Below are positions 1 through 7,473 of a stretch of DNA of 64,000 nucleotides, piece after piece. The notes beneath the pieces are model-generated. The model saw nothing but the letters and a program-made list of their open reading frames with translations, did no database searches and was not told the origin of the DNA. Within the stretch, counting starts at the first letter, position 1, and every line of letters begins with the position of its first letter. The DNA comes from Pseudorhodoplanes sinuspersici (GTDB lineage Bacteria > Pseudomonadota > Alphaproteobacteria > Rhizobiales > Xanthobacteraceae): contig NZ_CP021112.1 of the NCBI RefSeq assembly GCF_002119765.1, positions 2,970,501-3,034,500 of the forward strand, in the 5' to 3' direction. Both the position numbers and the translations under genes were made by a program.

Positions 1-505
1 TTGCTTGCTCCGGGCTAAAAGCGTTCTAAGATCTTGAAGGGCATGGTGGTTTTTGGAGTTCGAAAGCCGTCATTCGGTAGCACTTCAGATGCTCGTCGAA
101 TGTCAGACGAAGCACAAGTTTGACCCAGTGAATGCGGAGGTCGTAGCCGCCGCTCGCGAGATCACAAGCCAAACCTGCAGCTCAAGCTGATGACGACATG
201 GTGCTGCAGAACCTCCGCCTCCGTGCGTGTGACTCTTCTCGAAGGAGAGCTCGGTAACGCGAGTGAGGAGGGCATTCGCCATCTGCGCGGTGTTACGGCT
301 GTGAAGGAATCCTGCTTCAGCCCTCTCGGAGGAAGCGGGTAAGCGTCCGTTCAGCGACATCTCGATCAAGATAGATTTTGGTGCTGATGTTCCTAACGAT
401 ACGGACCAATCACGGACCAAACAATAACCGGCACCGAACGTGAACAGAAGCAACCGAGAACGATGGAAAACGACGTTTTTTCCTGGGATTCCGGTCCGTC
501 CTATG
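1..505. other. Left-edge stretch with no supported gene
   Basis: Both strands were read and no frame shows a recognisable family, a signal peptide or a convincing ribosome site. The longest minus-strand frame here runs through a tRNA fragment and contains the artefactual peptide WARQDSNLQPD, which arises from reading tRNA sequence, so it was discarded. The stretch probably belongs to the tail of an integrated element lying to the left. Confidence 0.4.
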
Positions 506-552
506 CACTCATAACGGTCTGGTTGCAGGTTCGAGTCCTGCCGGGCCCACCA
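506..552 (+). other. 3' half of a tRNA-Met(CAT); probable attachment site
   Basis: An anticodon loop CTCATAA, a perfect T-arm (GCAGG, loop TTCGAGT, CCTGC) and a 3' end CGGGCCCACCA are present. No matching 5' acceptor strand GGGCCCG lies upstream, so this is a 3' half only. A tRNA 3' end directly before a tyrosine integrase gene is the classic footprint of tRNA-targeted integration. The intact tRNA would be outside the window. Confidence 0.75.
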
Positions 553-733
553 CAAGCCATTCCGCCCAAGTCCGCGAGCATCCACACAAGTCCGCCGTGA
601 AGCGAAAAACATTGTGATTATTGGACAATATTGTCCGGGATAGCGCGTGTCTGGTTGCTGATCGTTGCTGGCATCCGAAATTTTTGTTGGTACATTCGTT
701 GGCATCGAATCTGCTAATTTCCAAGATACCAAC

Positions 734-1936
734 ATGGCGTTGACCGATACAAATTGCCGTAACGCAAAGGCCCGATCTGCGCCTTACAAACTGTCAGATG
801 GTGGGGGGCTTCATCTGCTCGTCGCGCCGAGCGGAGCGCGATACTGGCGTCTGGCTTACCGCTGGATGGGGAAGCAGCGCACACTGGCCCTTGGTGTTTA
901 TCCTGCCGTTTCTCTTGCGAGCGCCCGTGATGCTCGAGATGAAGCAAAACGCAATCTTGCGGCTGGCTCTGACCCATCTGCGGTGAAGCGAGCAAGCCGC
1001 CGAGCAGCGAAGCTGTCGGCCGATAACACGTTTGAGGCAGTGGCGAGAGACTGGCACGACGTTTGGAAGAGCGGACGCACCGAGTTCTATGCGACCCAGG
1101 TTATGCGACGGCTGCAAGCGGACGTGCTGCCAGAGATCGGCCAGCGGCCGATCTCCGAAATTGAACCGCCGGAGTTGCTGGATCTCCTCCGTAAAGTGGA
1201 AAAACGGGGCGTTCACGAAACGGCTCGTCGTCTCCACCAACTTATTGGTCAGATATTCCGCTTCGCAGTCATTACGGGGAAGGCGAAACGTAATCCTGCT
1301 GCGGATCTGAAGGGGGCGTTGCGAGCAACGGGCGAGCCCAAACGTCATAAAATGATGCCGCGGGCAGATCTACCTGTCTTTTTACGGTCTTTGGAGAACG
1401 ATAGCGGTGAGCCGAGGACTCGCCTTGCGCTGAAGCTCGTGACGCTGACATTTCTCCGGACGACTGAATTGCGCGGCGGAAAATGGAGTGAGCTGGAGAA
1501 CCTCGAAGACCCGTCTGCGTTATGGCGTATTCCCGCTGAGCGGATGAAAATGCGCAAGGAGCACTTGGTCCCGCTTTCTCGACAGGCAGTCGAAGTTATC
1601 CGGGAGCTCCGTCGCCTGTCAGGCATTAGCGACTTTATGTTCCCGTCACCGGGTAAGGAGGGCTACATGTCCAATAATACGATGCTCTACGCATTGTATC
1701 GGCTTGGCTATCATGGGAGGGCGACGACGCATGGTTTTAGATCGCTCGCCTCGACAATCTTAAACGAGCACAATTTCAATCGTGATTGGATTGAACGACA
1801 GCTCGCGCATGTCGAACGAAACGAAGTTCGTCGTGCGTACAATGCGGCGGAATGGTTGCAAGATCGCCGCGATATGATGCAGTGGTGGGCGGATTACCTC
1901 GACAGATTCGCTATGACCGAGACGAAAGCAGCTTAA
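734..1936 (+). CDS. Tyrosine-type site-specific integrase (DUF4102 / P4-like)
   Basis: A 400-residue recombinase that would integrate or excise DNA at a tRNA 3' end. The N-terminus (residues 1-90) has the DUF4102 arm-binding pattern SDGGGLHLLV followed by YWRLAYRW. The C-terminal catalytic half shows the first arginine in TTELRGGKW, the HxxR box in THGFRSLAST, a late histidine in RQLAHVERN and the tyrosine nucleophile in RRAYNAAEW. A start at 734 (MALTDT) matches the family better than the upstream TTG at 665. It sits 180 bp after a tRNA-Met fragment and reads away from it. It appears intact and is probably the integrase of the accessory block to its right or of an element since eroded. Confidence 0.9.
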   Translation: MALTDTNCRNAKARSAPYKLSDGGGLHLLVAPSGARYWRLAYRWMGKQRTLALGVYPAVSLASARDARDEAKRNLAAGSDPSAVKRASRRAAKLSADNTFEAVARDWHDVWKSGRTEFYATQVMRRLQADVLPEIGQRPISEIEPPELLDLLRKVEKRGVHETARRLHQLIGQIFRFAVITGKAKRNPAADLKGALRATGEPKRHKMMPRADLPVFLRSLENDSGEPRTRLALKLVTLTFLRTTELRGGKWSELENLEDPSALWRIPAERMKMRKEHLVPLSRQAVEVIRELRRLSGISDFMFPSPGKEGYMSNNTMLYALYRLGYHGRATTHGFRSLASTILNEHNFNRDWIERQLAHVERNEVRRAYNAAEWLQDRRDMMQWWADYLDRFAMTETKAA

Positions 1937-1998
1937 ATTTTTCTCGCTAAGGTATCTCGGGAAGATAGTGACAAAGCCACGGCTATAGTCCGTGACTC

Positions 1999-2048
1999 GT
2001 CTGCCTCATAACCTGAAGGTCGCTGGTTTAAATCCATCCCCGCAACCA
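1999..2048 (+). other. Degenerate tRNA 3'-half-like sequence (CAT loop)
   Basis: A second anticodon-loop-like CTCATAA, a decayed T-arm (GCTGG, TTTAAAT, CCATC) and a CCCCGCAACCA end lie just after the integrase. The stems are imperfect and no 5' half is present. It is read as a worn attachment-site remnant from another integration at a Met-type tRNA. Confidence 0.5.
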
Positions 2049-2080
2049 ACTTGAGATTTTGAAATAATTGTTAGTTTGAG

Positions 2081-2110
2081 AAAGAGCCGCCCATAAGGGC
2101 GGCTCTTTTG
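2081..2110 (+). terminator. Intrinsic terminator
   Basis: A 12-bp stem AAAGAGCCGCCC / GGGCGGCTCTTT with loop ATAA is followed by a T-run. It could end transcription of the integrase gene 145 bp upstream. Confidence 0.8.
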
Positions 2111-2150
2111 CTTTGCAGAGTCGCCACGCGCAGAACAAGCTCGCGAAAAT

Positions 2151-2200
2151 TCAAACTACGAATCTGGGGAGCAGGAGTTCGAATCTCTTCGGGCGCGCCA
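2151..2200 (+). other. 3' half of a tRNA-Arg(ACG)-like gene; probable attachment site
   Basis: The loop CTACGAA (anticodon ACG), T-arm AGGAG-TTCGAAT-CTCTT and end GGGCGCGCCA match the 3' half of an alphaproteobacterial tRNA-Arg. The 5' half is missing. It lies 46 bp before the first IS3 element and is the third tRNA 3' remnant within 1.7 kb. Confidence 0.65.
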
Positions 2201-2305
2201 TTTGCGTACAAAACTGCGAACCCCAAGGCCTGATTTTGCCGAGTTTGAGCTGCTGCCGGTTTGATGGACACCAAGATAGGGTGTTTCATGAAGCCGGAGG
2301 TTGCC

Positions 2306-2596
2306 ATGCAAAGACGGAAGTTTGGTCGCGAGTTCAAGCTTGAAGCGATAAAGCTGGTCAGGGAGCGCGGGGTCTCGGTCGCACAGGCAGCGCGTGACCT
2401 GGATGTCCATGAGAACGTGCTGCGCAAATGGGTGCGCGAGCTGGGCGCCGATCCTGCACAGGCCTTTCCCGGCCACGGACAGATGAAGCCAGAGCAGCAG
2501 GAGATCGCGCGCCTGCGCCGCGAAGTGGCCAAGCTCAAGGCCGAGAGGGATATCCTAAAAAAGGCCGCAGCCTTCTTCGCGAAGGAAGCGACATGA
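2306..2596 (+). CDS. IS3-family transposase OrfA
   Basis: A short helix-turn-helix protein with a following leucine-zipper-like coiled coil (motifs RKFGREFKLEAIKLVRE and QQEIARLRREVAKLKAER). This is the DNA-binding subunit of an IS3-family transposase, normally fused to OrfB by frameshifting. The start at 2306 follows a GGAGG ribosome site; an in-frame ATG at 2288 is possible. Its TGA overlaps the orfB ATG (ATGA). Confidence 0.9.
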   Translation: MQRRKFGREFKLEAIKLVRERGVSVAQAARDLDVHENVLRKWVRELGADPAQAFPGHGQMKPEQQEIARLRREVAKLKAERDILKKAAAFFAKEAT

Positions 2597-3458
2597 AGTT
2601 CGTCTTCATTGCGAAGCACCGGGGCATCTGGCCGGTGGCATGGCTGTGCAACGCATTGGGCGTCTCCCGGTCCGGCTTCCATGCTTGGCTGAACCGCTCG
2701 TTCAGTGCCCGAGCCCGTAGCGATGAAGTGATCGGCGGGCGGATCAAGGCAAGCTTCGTCAATAGCGATCGGACCTACGGAGCGCGACGCGTCTGGCGCG
2801 ACTTGCTTGCCGACGGTATCGAATGCGGTCTGCACCGGGTCGAACGACTGATGCAGCAGCAGGCCTTGCGAGCCAGGCCACGACGACGGCGCTTGCCTAA
2901 GGATAACGGTGATCGCCAGATTGCAGTTGCTCCCTCGAACCTGCTGGACCGGCAGTTCGCAGCTAAGCGACCGAACCAGAAATGGGTTGCCGACTTTACC
3001 TATATCTGGACGGCCGAGGGATGGTTGTACGTCTCTGCCGTGATTGACCTGTTCTCACGGCGCGTCGTCGGCTGGTCAATGAGTGCCGGTATGACGGCTC
3101 AGTTGGTCGCGGATGCCCTGCTGATGGCGGTGTGGCGTCGTGGCAAACCGGACGCGCTCATGCATCACTCTGATCGCGGCAGCCAATATGCCAGTGACCA
3201 GTTCCAGCGCTTGATGGCCGACAGTGGCATCACCTGCAGCATGAGCCGATCCGGCAACGTCTGGGACAATGCCGCTATGGAAAGCTTCTTCTCATCGCTG
3301 AAAACCGAGCGCATCGCTCGAAGGAATACCGCACCCGGAACGAGGCCAAGGCAGATGTGTTCGATTACATCGAGCGGTTCTATAACACGACCAGGCGTCA
3401 CTCGACGATCGGATACGTCAGCCCCGTTGAGTTCGAGCGGAAGCTGGGATTAGCTTAA
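2593..3458 (+). pseudogene. IS3-family transposase OrfB, broken by a 1-bp deletion
   Basis: An rve-type DDE integrase core. The catalytic aspartates are in KWVADFTYIW and HHSDRGSQY, and the glutamate in DNAAMESFFSSLKTE. Directly after that glutamate the frame is lost at KTERIARRN because one C is missing near 3325 relative to copy 2. The true C-terminus (YRTRNEAKADVF onward) is read in another frame. The downstream tail in the original frame would give an aberrant protein ending near 3453. The defect should disable this copy unless copy 2 supplies the enzyme. Confidence 0.9.
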
Positions 3459-3542
3459 CTGGCTGTCCACTGAACCGGCAGCAGGCCACTTTAAAGATGT
3501 CGACCGCGGCAAATAAGCCAAGCCTATAGAGACCAAGACGGA

Positions 3543-3566
3543 GAAGAGCCCATGGTCGGGCTCTTC
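3543..3566 (+). terminator. Hairpin after IS copy 1
   Basis: A stem GAAGAGCCC / GGGCTCTTC with loop ATGGTC, followed by TTGG. It is likely a relic terminator of a gene displaced by the IS, possibly the tRNA-Arg transcript. Confidence 0.5.
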
Positions 3567-3920
3567 TTGGTTCGTAACCAGATAAAGTGCGGATTCGCTG
3601 CTGGATCGCGAGATTAGACCGTCACGAATGTACTGCGTTTGGATTCACGAAGGACATTGGGTTTGCTTCCGGGAACGGAGGCGGGTCTTTTGGCCGTGCT
3701 TTTCCGGCCGGTTGAGCGAGATGTTTCCCCGCGCCGCCAAATGCATTTTTATGTGCATTTTTATGCTTGTCGCCTCCGCATAAGTAGGGGCCTTTGGCCC
3801 GTGTTTGGGAAAGGCTTTCAAGGCCGCTGCTTTCCCAGCGGCTCTGCGACGACAATAGCTTCTGACATTGAGAATGAGACGAACCGCAGCACACGCGCGC
3901 CCACTCTGATAAAATTCGCG
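3567..3920. other. Stretch with no supported gene
   Basis: Overlapping long frames on both strands here have no coherent protein signature. I see no RNA gene or repeat. Confidence 0.35.
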
Positions 3921-4094
3921 CTAGTCGGCGGATTCTTCTTTGTTATGCGGCTCGCCACGGTTTTTGGCAGACTTCTCCGCATCCCCGGGCTTTTTCCCGG
4001 CCATATTTCCGGGGTTGAAGTGGAACGTGCCTTCCGGATTCTCGTCAGGCTGCTTCTCATTTGGGTTTTTGTTGTTGTTGTGTGTCGAAGTGAG
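3921..4094 (-). pseudogene. Fragment of a small Asn/Lys-rich hydrophilic protein
   Basis: The last ~55 codons of this minus frame encode a strongly biased hydrophilic peptide (starting HNNNKNPNEKQ and ending NKEESAD), like the small polar proteins common in this family. No start codon with a ribosome site lies at the point where the composition begins; the frame simply continues into unrelated sequence. It may be a 5'-truncated remnant. Function unknown. Confidence 0.35.
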
Positions 4095-4150
4095 TATGGC
4101 ACCCGACCGCGACGACCCCGGTGAAACCGGACTGCCAACTTCCAATCGCC

Positions 4151-4540
4151 ATGGCAGCCCAGCAAGCCACCGTGCCTGACTACGACGCAGAGCGTGTCGA
4201 CGCGCTGAAGGCGACCGGGTCCTGGAGGGCGACAAGCGCGACGCGCTGGATGCACTCGCCAAACGCGCGGCCGACGTGTTCAACCAGTGTTGCCGTGATC
4301 ACCACGATCGACAAGACCGCGAATACTTCGTCGGACAAAGTGGAAAATTGCCGGATGCCATCACCGACGATACAGGCACGCTGCTGCCGATGGACCGCGA
4401 ACACGCGATCTGCAACTACGTAGTAGCCAACGACGAGACGCTGGTGATTTCGGATATCGAGCGCGATCCGCGCTTTGTCGATAACGAGATGGTCGAGCAA
4501 TGGAACATGCGTTTCTACGCCGGCGCGCCGCCGACGGTCT
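4151..4540 (+). pseudogene. Decayed GAF-domain sensor protein
   Basis: Conserved pieces of one GAF protein appear alternately in two frames: PDYDAERVDALKATG, then EGDKRDALDALAKRAADVF in the next frame, then SVAVITTIDK back in the first, then DREYFVGQSGKLPDA and ICNYVVANDETLVISDI in the second. At least three frameshifts are therefore needed to read it. It ends at RFYAGAP, where a decayed IS end begins, so the C-terminal half is gone. GAF modules of this type bind small ligands in bacterial sensors; this copy cannot make a working protein. Confidence 0.8.
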
Positions 4541-4610
4541 GGTATCTTCGGGTGTCCCCTTCCAGGCTGATTATCTTAATCAGCCTGGTCAAGAAAGCCC
4601 GGTCAGGTCA
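4541..4610 (-). mobile_element. Terminal remnant of an IS related to the element at 19253-20491
   Basis: These 70 bases closely resemble the reverse complement of the first ~70 bases of the 19253 element, including its outer inverted repeat (TGACCTGACCGGG, 4598-4610 read on the minus strand) and the stretch before its orfA. Small indels and substitutions show it is old. It truncates the GAF gene. Confidence 0.75.
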
Positions 4611-4688
4611 CTGTCGCATCGGTGATTAACTTTGGAACGGTCAACCTTGTTGGTCGGTCTTTTCAACATCCGATCACGGCACAGATGA

Positions 4689-4922
4689 TTATGCAGTTCG
4701 AGAACCTGCGAGCAACGCCTTAGCGGTGGCTTCATCAACTGGCTTGGTAAGCCGTAAAGCAAGCGGCCACGCTGCCACCATGGCAGCTGCTGCGGCAACA
4801 AAGAAGACAAGCATGCCGACATGGGCGTTAATCTGGTCAGTCAGCAATCCGATGCTTACAGCGATCGCAAGCCCTGTTATGGCAATAGTCGCGTATGCGA
4901 CTATTAGAATGACGCCTTCCAT
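4689..4922 (-). CDS. Small two-helix membrane protein, hypothetical
   Basis: A 77-residue protein with two hydrophobic segments, about residues 4-27 and 36-57, and a charged C-terminus ending RLTKPVDEATAKALL. The start follows a GGAGAA ribosome site. It resembles the product of 32507-32719 in length, layout and the RLTKP/KLTEP C-terminal motif, so the two are probably distant paralogues. Function is unknown. It lies downstream of a 42-residue polar protein on the same strand, separated by a terminator. Confidence 0.7.
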   Translation of the reverse strand: MEGVILIVAYATIAITGLAIAVSIGLLTDQINAHVGMLVFFVAAAAAMVAAWPLALRLTKPVDEATAKALLAGSRTA

Positions 4923-4943
4923 TGTCGTTCTCCCTAAATGTAG

Positions 4944-4968
4944 AAAGCCCCGCCGGAGGCGGGGCCTA
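4944..4968 (-). terminator. Intrinsic terminator (minus strand)
   Basis: A stem GCCCCGCC / GGCGGGGC with a 3-base loop, followed on the minus strand by TTTCTA. It overlaps the stop codon of the 4966-5094 gene. Confidence 0.7.
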
Positions 4969-5094
4969 AAGTTTGCTTCTGGTTCTGAGCGGATGCTTTT
5001 CCACCCTGCTCTTGCTTTTGGGCGCCTGATTCTGCCGCTCAGACTTTTTCTGACTATCGCCCTGTTGATTGAGTTTTTGATCTTGATTGGTCAT
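4966..5094 (-). CDS. Gln/Lys-rich micro-protein (42 aa)
   Basis: A 42-residue protein beginning MTNQDQKLNQQGD and rich in Gln, Lys, Ser and Asn. It has an AAGAAG-type ribosome site 5 bases before the ATG and its stop is embedded in a terminator, which supports a real gene. Similar small polar proteins occur beside stress genes in Bradyrhizobium relatives. No known domain; probably disordered. Confidence 0.55.
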   Translation of the reverse strand: MTNQDQKLNQQGDSQKKSERQNQAPKSKSRVEKHPLRTRSKL

Positions 5095-5340
5095 GGAACT
5101 TCTTCATTCGAGGTATTGTTTGAAGTTATGATCCTAATGTGGAGATCTTTTGGTGGATTACTAGTCACGAGAGCGAAAGCTCATGTATGGTCGATCTGTA
5201 GTGAGTACTGGTGGTTGGATTTCTTGGGTCGTCGCTAACTTGTCCATCTGCTGAGGATGGATGCCGCTCTTAGTGACGGAAATGCCGCTATCAGGGCGAT
5301 GTGCCAATATAATTTAGAATCCTGCGATGGTGATCAATAA

Positions 5341-5371
5341 GAAGAGGCAGCCGGTGGGTCGCCTCTTTTTT
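5341..5371. terminator. Terminator hairpin downstream of the DUF1236 gene
   Basis: AAGAGGCAGCC and GGGTCGCCTCTT form a hairpin with a T-run on the plus strand and a matching A-run on the other side, so it may act in both directions. A closely similar hairpin is found at 12277-12304 beside the truncated DUF1236 copy. Confidence 0.65.
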
Positions 5372-5389
5372 ATTTCCTCGGAACTGACT

Positions 5390-6130
5390 TCAGGCGTCGA
5401 GCACTGCCACGATTTCATACGTGCGCGGATTGACGACGATGATCTGATCGCCAACGAGAATGTAGTCATAGCCACGCCAGTGAGGATAGATCTGGACGAG
5501 CTCCACTGGTACCGGATGGAAATTAACAGTGCGGGGCACCCGACCGCCAACCGAGATGGAGAAGTTGACGTTCGTCATCGGCTGCACGTTCTGTTGCTTG
5601 ATGACGGTGCGGATCGTGGTGCGCTGTTCAGTCGAGAGAGTTGCAGCCGTGCCAGCCGCGCCCTGACCCGTGGTCGCTGCTTTGGTATCGTCAGCCTTCT
5701 CAGAACTTTTGGCGTCGGCTTTCGTATCCGCCTTTGTCTTGGTATCGGCTTTCATGTCCGAACTCGTCTTGCCTGGGGACTTCGTTTCCGAGCTCGTGCC
5801 TCTTGACTTCTTATCATCCTGCGCTGGAGCTTGACCGGTGGTGGCCTTAGATTTGCTGTCCGGAGCCTGGTCTGTGGTGGATTTGGTCGCCGGAGCAGGC
5901 GCCTGCGCGCCTTTGTCCTTCTTGATATCAGCCTTCGGCTCGCTGGCCTTCTGGTCAGGCCTAGTGTCAGGCGAAGCCTGCGTTTCCCTCAAAGCTGGGC
6001 CCATTTTTTCTGCCGGTGCGTTTTGCTGTGCAGCGGGCGCAGGCGGCGCTTGTGCGGAAACGACACCAACGCCAGCGATCAATGCGGCGGCGGCAACAGA
6101 TGTTAGCAACATCTTCCTTGTATTCGTCAT
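5390..6130 (-). CDS. Exported DUF1236 protein with long Ala/Lys/Pro-rich linker
   Basis: A 246-residue protein. Residues 1-27 form a signal peptide ending VVSAQA. Residues 28-165 are a low-complexity segment rich in Ala, Lys, Asp and Pro with repeated KADTK-type units, likely extended or disordered. The last ~80 residues are a DUF1236 domain ending in NPRTYEIVAVLDA. DUF1236 proteins are periplasmic or surface proteins of unknown function found mainly in Rhizobiales. A possible EcfG-type promoter lies 49 bases upstream. A truncated second copy of its C-terminus lies at 12318-12475. Confidence 0.85.
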   Translation of the reverse strand: MTNTRKMLLTSVAAAALIAGVGVVSAQAPPAPAAQQNAPAEKMGPALRETQASPDTRPDQKASEPKADIKKDKGAQAPAPATKSTTDQAPDSKSKATTGQAPAQDDKKSRGTSSETKSPGKTSSDMKADTKTKADTKADAKSSEKADDTKAATTGQGAAGTAATLSTEQRTTIRTVIKQQNVQPMTNVNFSISVGGRVPRTVNFHPVPVELVQIYPHWRGYDYILVGDQIIVVNPRTYEIVAVLDA

Positions 6131-6789
6131 AGAAGTTTTCCAGTTATCGTGTGTCGATCCAATAGTGATCGTGGCAACAACTCCCAGTGGCAGTGTAGAG
6201 TTCCAGGAAAGGTCGTTAGGCCCGAGGAGAATTAGTGGTCAATATTATACAGACGCGAATGTATTGAAGCGTCGGCAGTTGGCCAGACTGCGGAAATCGG
6301 GAGTCAATGCTCACGAAGTAGACTCCACGCAGATACGCCGCCATTTTGAGTCGGCCGTGACATTCGAAGTGCGAAACCAGCCTCGCGGGGCGACGGCATG
6401 AACTGTGATGATCTCCCAGCTTAATAATCAATTGACAGCAGCACCTTGTTGAGGTGGATGACGCGGGCGATCTGTCGCGCCTAATCAGTGCTGTTCTGAC
6501 CAAGCATTTTGAAAGAATTGGCTCCTCCGCTCGTCGTAGTTTGGACCCGCGCAGCGCTCGCAAAGTCCGTTGCAACCAGCAACAATAGCCTTAGTCCACG
6601 ACAGCCCGGATTAGTTTCCCACAACGGTTAAGGCTGCAGCTGAATTTCCTTCTCAGTCTCGACCAGTGGAGAGGCGGAATGCCCTTGGGTCAGCTAAATT
6701 GCCGCGGCGAGCGCACTTTCACGCCATGAGCGGTGCTGTTAAATGGTTTTGGGCTGGTTAGATGAAGGTCCGGCAAGGCGAAGGTTGCT
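6131..6789. other. Intergenic region without a supported gene
   Basis: 660 bases between divergent genes. Apart from the promoter candidate listed separately, no coding frame has a credible start or family signature and no RNA gene was recognised. Confidence 0.4.
6179..6204 (-). promoter_or_regulatory. Candidate EcfG (general stress sigma) promoter for the DUF1236 gene
   Basis: Minus-strand GGAAC (6204-6200), a 17-base spacer and AGTT (6182-6179) match the alphaproteobacterial EcfG consensus GGAAC-N16/17-CGTT with one mismatch, 49 bases before the start codon. Confidence 0.35.
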
Positions 6790-7464
6790 ATGAAACGTAA
6801 TAAGAAGGGGCATCCGTTCGATCCAAAAACGTTCCTCTCGAAAGTGAACGGGGGACGAACCGTATCCAATTGCCAGAAAAATCAAGTTGTTTATCGGCAA
6901 GGTGATCCTGCGGATTCGGTCTTTTACATTCAGACGGGCAAAGCCAAAGTCACGGTTGTGTCAGAGCAAGGCAAAGAAGCTGTGGTCGCAGTTTTGGGAC
7001 CAGGCGATTTCTTCGGTGAAGGATGCCTAGGCGGACAAACTTTGCGTTTGGCGACGGTGGCCGCTCTGACGGAATGTGCGATCACGCGAATACCAAAGGC
7101 AGAGATTGTCAGCGTGATTCACGAACAGCCGGCTTTTGCCGAATTGTTTATCTCGCATCTTCTTGCGCGCAACAGTCGCGTTGAGGAAGATCTGGTCGAT
7201 CAATTGTTCAACTCAAGCGAGAAACGTCTGGCGCGGACTCTCCTGCTTCTTGCGAATTTTGGGAAGGAAGGTGAGCCCGAGCCGATCCTCGCGAAAATCA
7301 GCCAGGAGACACTGGCGGAGATTATCGGCACGACGCGATCCCGCGTCAGCTTCTTCATGAATAAATTTCGGCGAATGGGTCTAATCACCTACAACGGTCA
7401 CATCGAGGTCCACAGGTCCTTGCTGAACCTTGTGCTGCATGAGAAGCCGGAAATCAGAGATTGA
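6790..7464 (+). CDS. Crp/Fnr-family transcriptional regulator
   Basis: A 224-residue regulator. Residues ~30-120 form a cyclic-nucleotide-binding-type beta-roll (VVYRQGDPADSVFYI and GPGDFFGEGCL). A long helix follows, then a winged helix-turn-helix at ~150-215 with the recognition segment LAEIIGTTRSRVSFFMNKF. No Fnr-type cysteine cluster is present at the N-terminus, so an iron-sulfur oxygen sensor is unlikely; the ligand is unknown. It ends 9 bases from the convergent sensor kinase. Proteins of this subgroup are common in rhizobial stress islands. Confidence 0.9.
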   Translation: MKRNKKGHPFDPKTFLSKVNGGRTVSNCQKNQVVYRQGDPADSVFYIQTGKAKVTVVSEQGKEAVVAVLGPGDFFGEGCLGGQTLRLATVAALTECAITRIPKAEIVSVIHEQPAFAELFISHLLARNSRVEEDLVDQLFNSSEKRLARTLLLLANFGKEGEPEPILAKISQETLAEIIGTTRSRVSFFMNKFRRMGLITYNGHIEVHRSLLNLVLHEKPEIRD

Positions 7465-7473
7465 GCGAAACGG

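Larger units (their letters stand above)
2246..3488 (+). mobile_element. IS3-family insertion sequence, copy 1 (1243 bp, defective)
   Basis: The imperfect terminal inverted repeats begin TGAGCTGCTGCCGGTT on the left and, read from the other strand, TGGCCTGCTGCCGGTT on the right. The element carries orfA and orfB. It matches the copy at 17985-19228 almost base for base, but is 1 bp shorter because of a deletion in orfB near 3325. No clear target duplication is visible. Confidence 0.9.

Noticed and set aside
103-735. 210-residue minus-strand frame over the tRNA-Met fragment
   Set aside because: It contains the WARQDSNLQPD peptide produced by translating tRNA 3' ends and has no ribosome site or family signature.
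2071-2835. 254-residue minus frame antisense to the IS3 genes
   Set aside because: It is an antisense shadow; an almost identical shadow recurs at IS copy 2, and the sense-strand transposase explains the sequence.
3639-4124. 161-residue plus frame with hydrophobic patches
   Set aside because: The apparent membrane segments come from reading the complementary strand of an Asn/Lys-rich frame; no coherent family or start.
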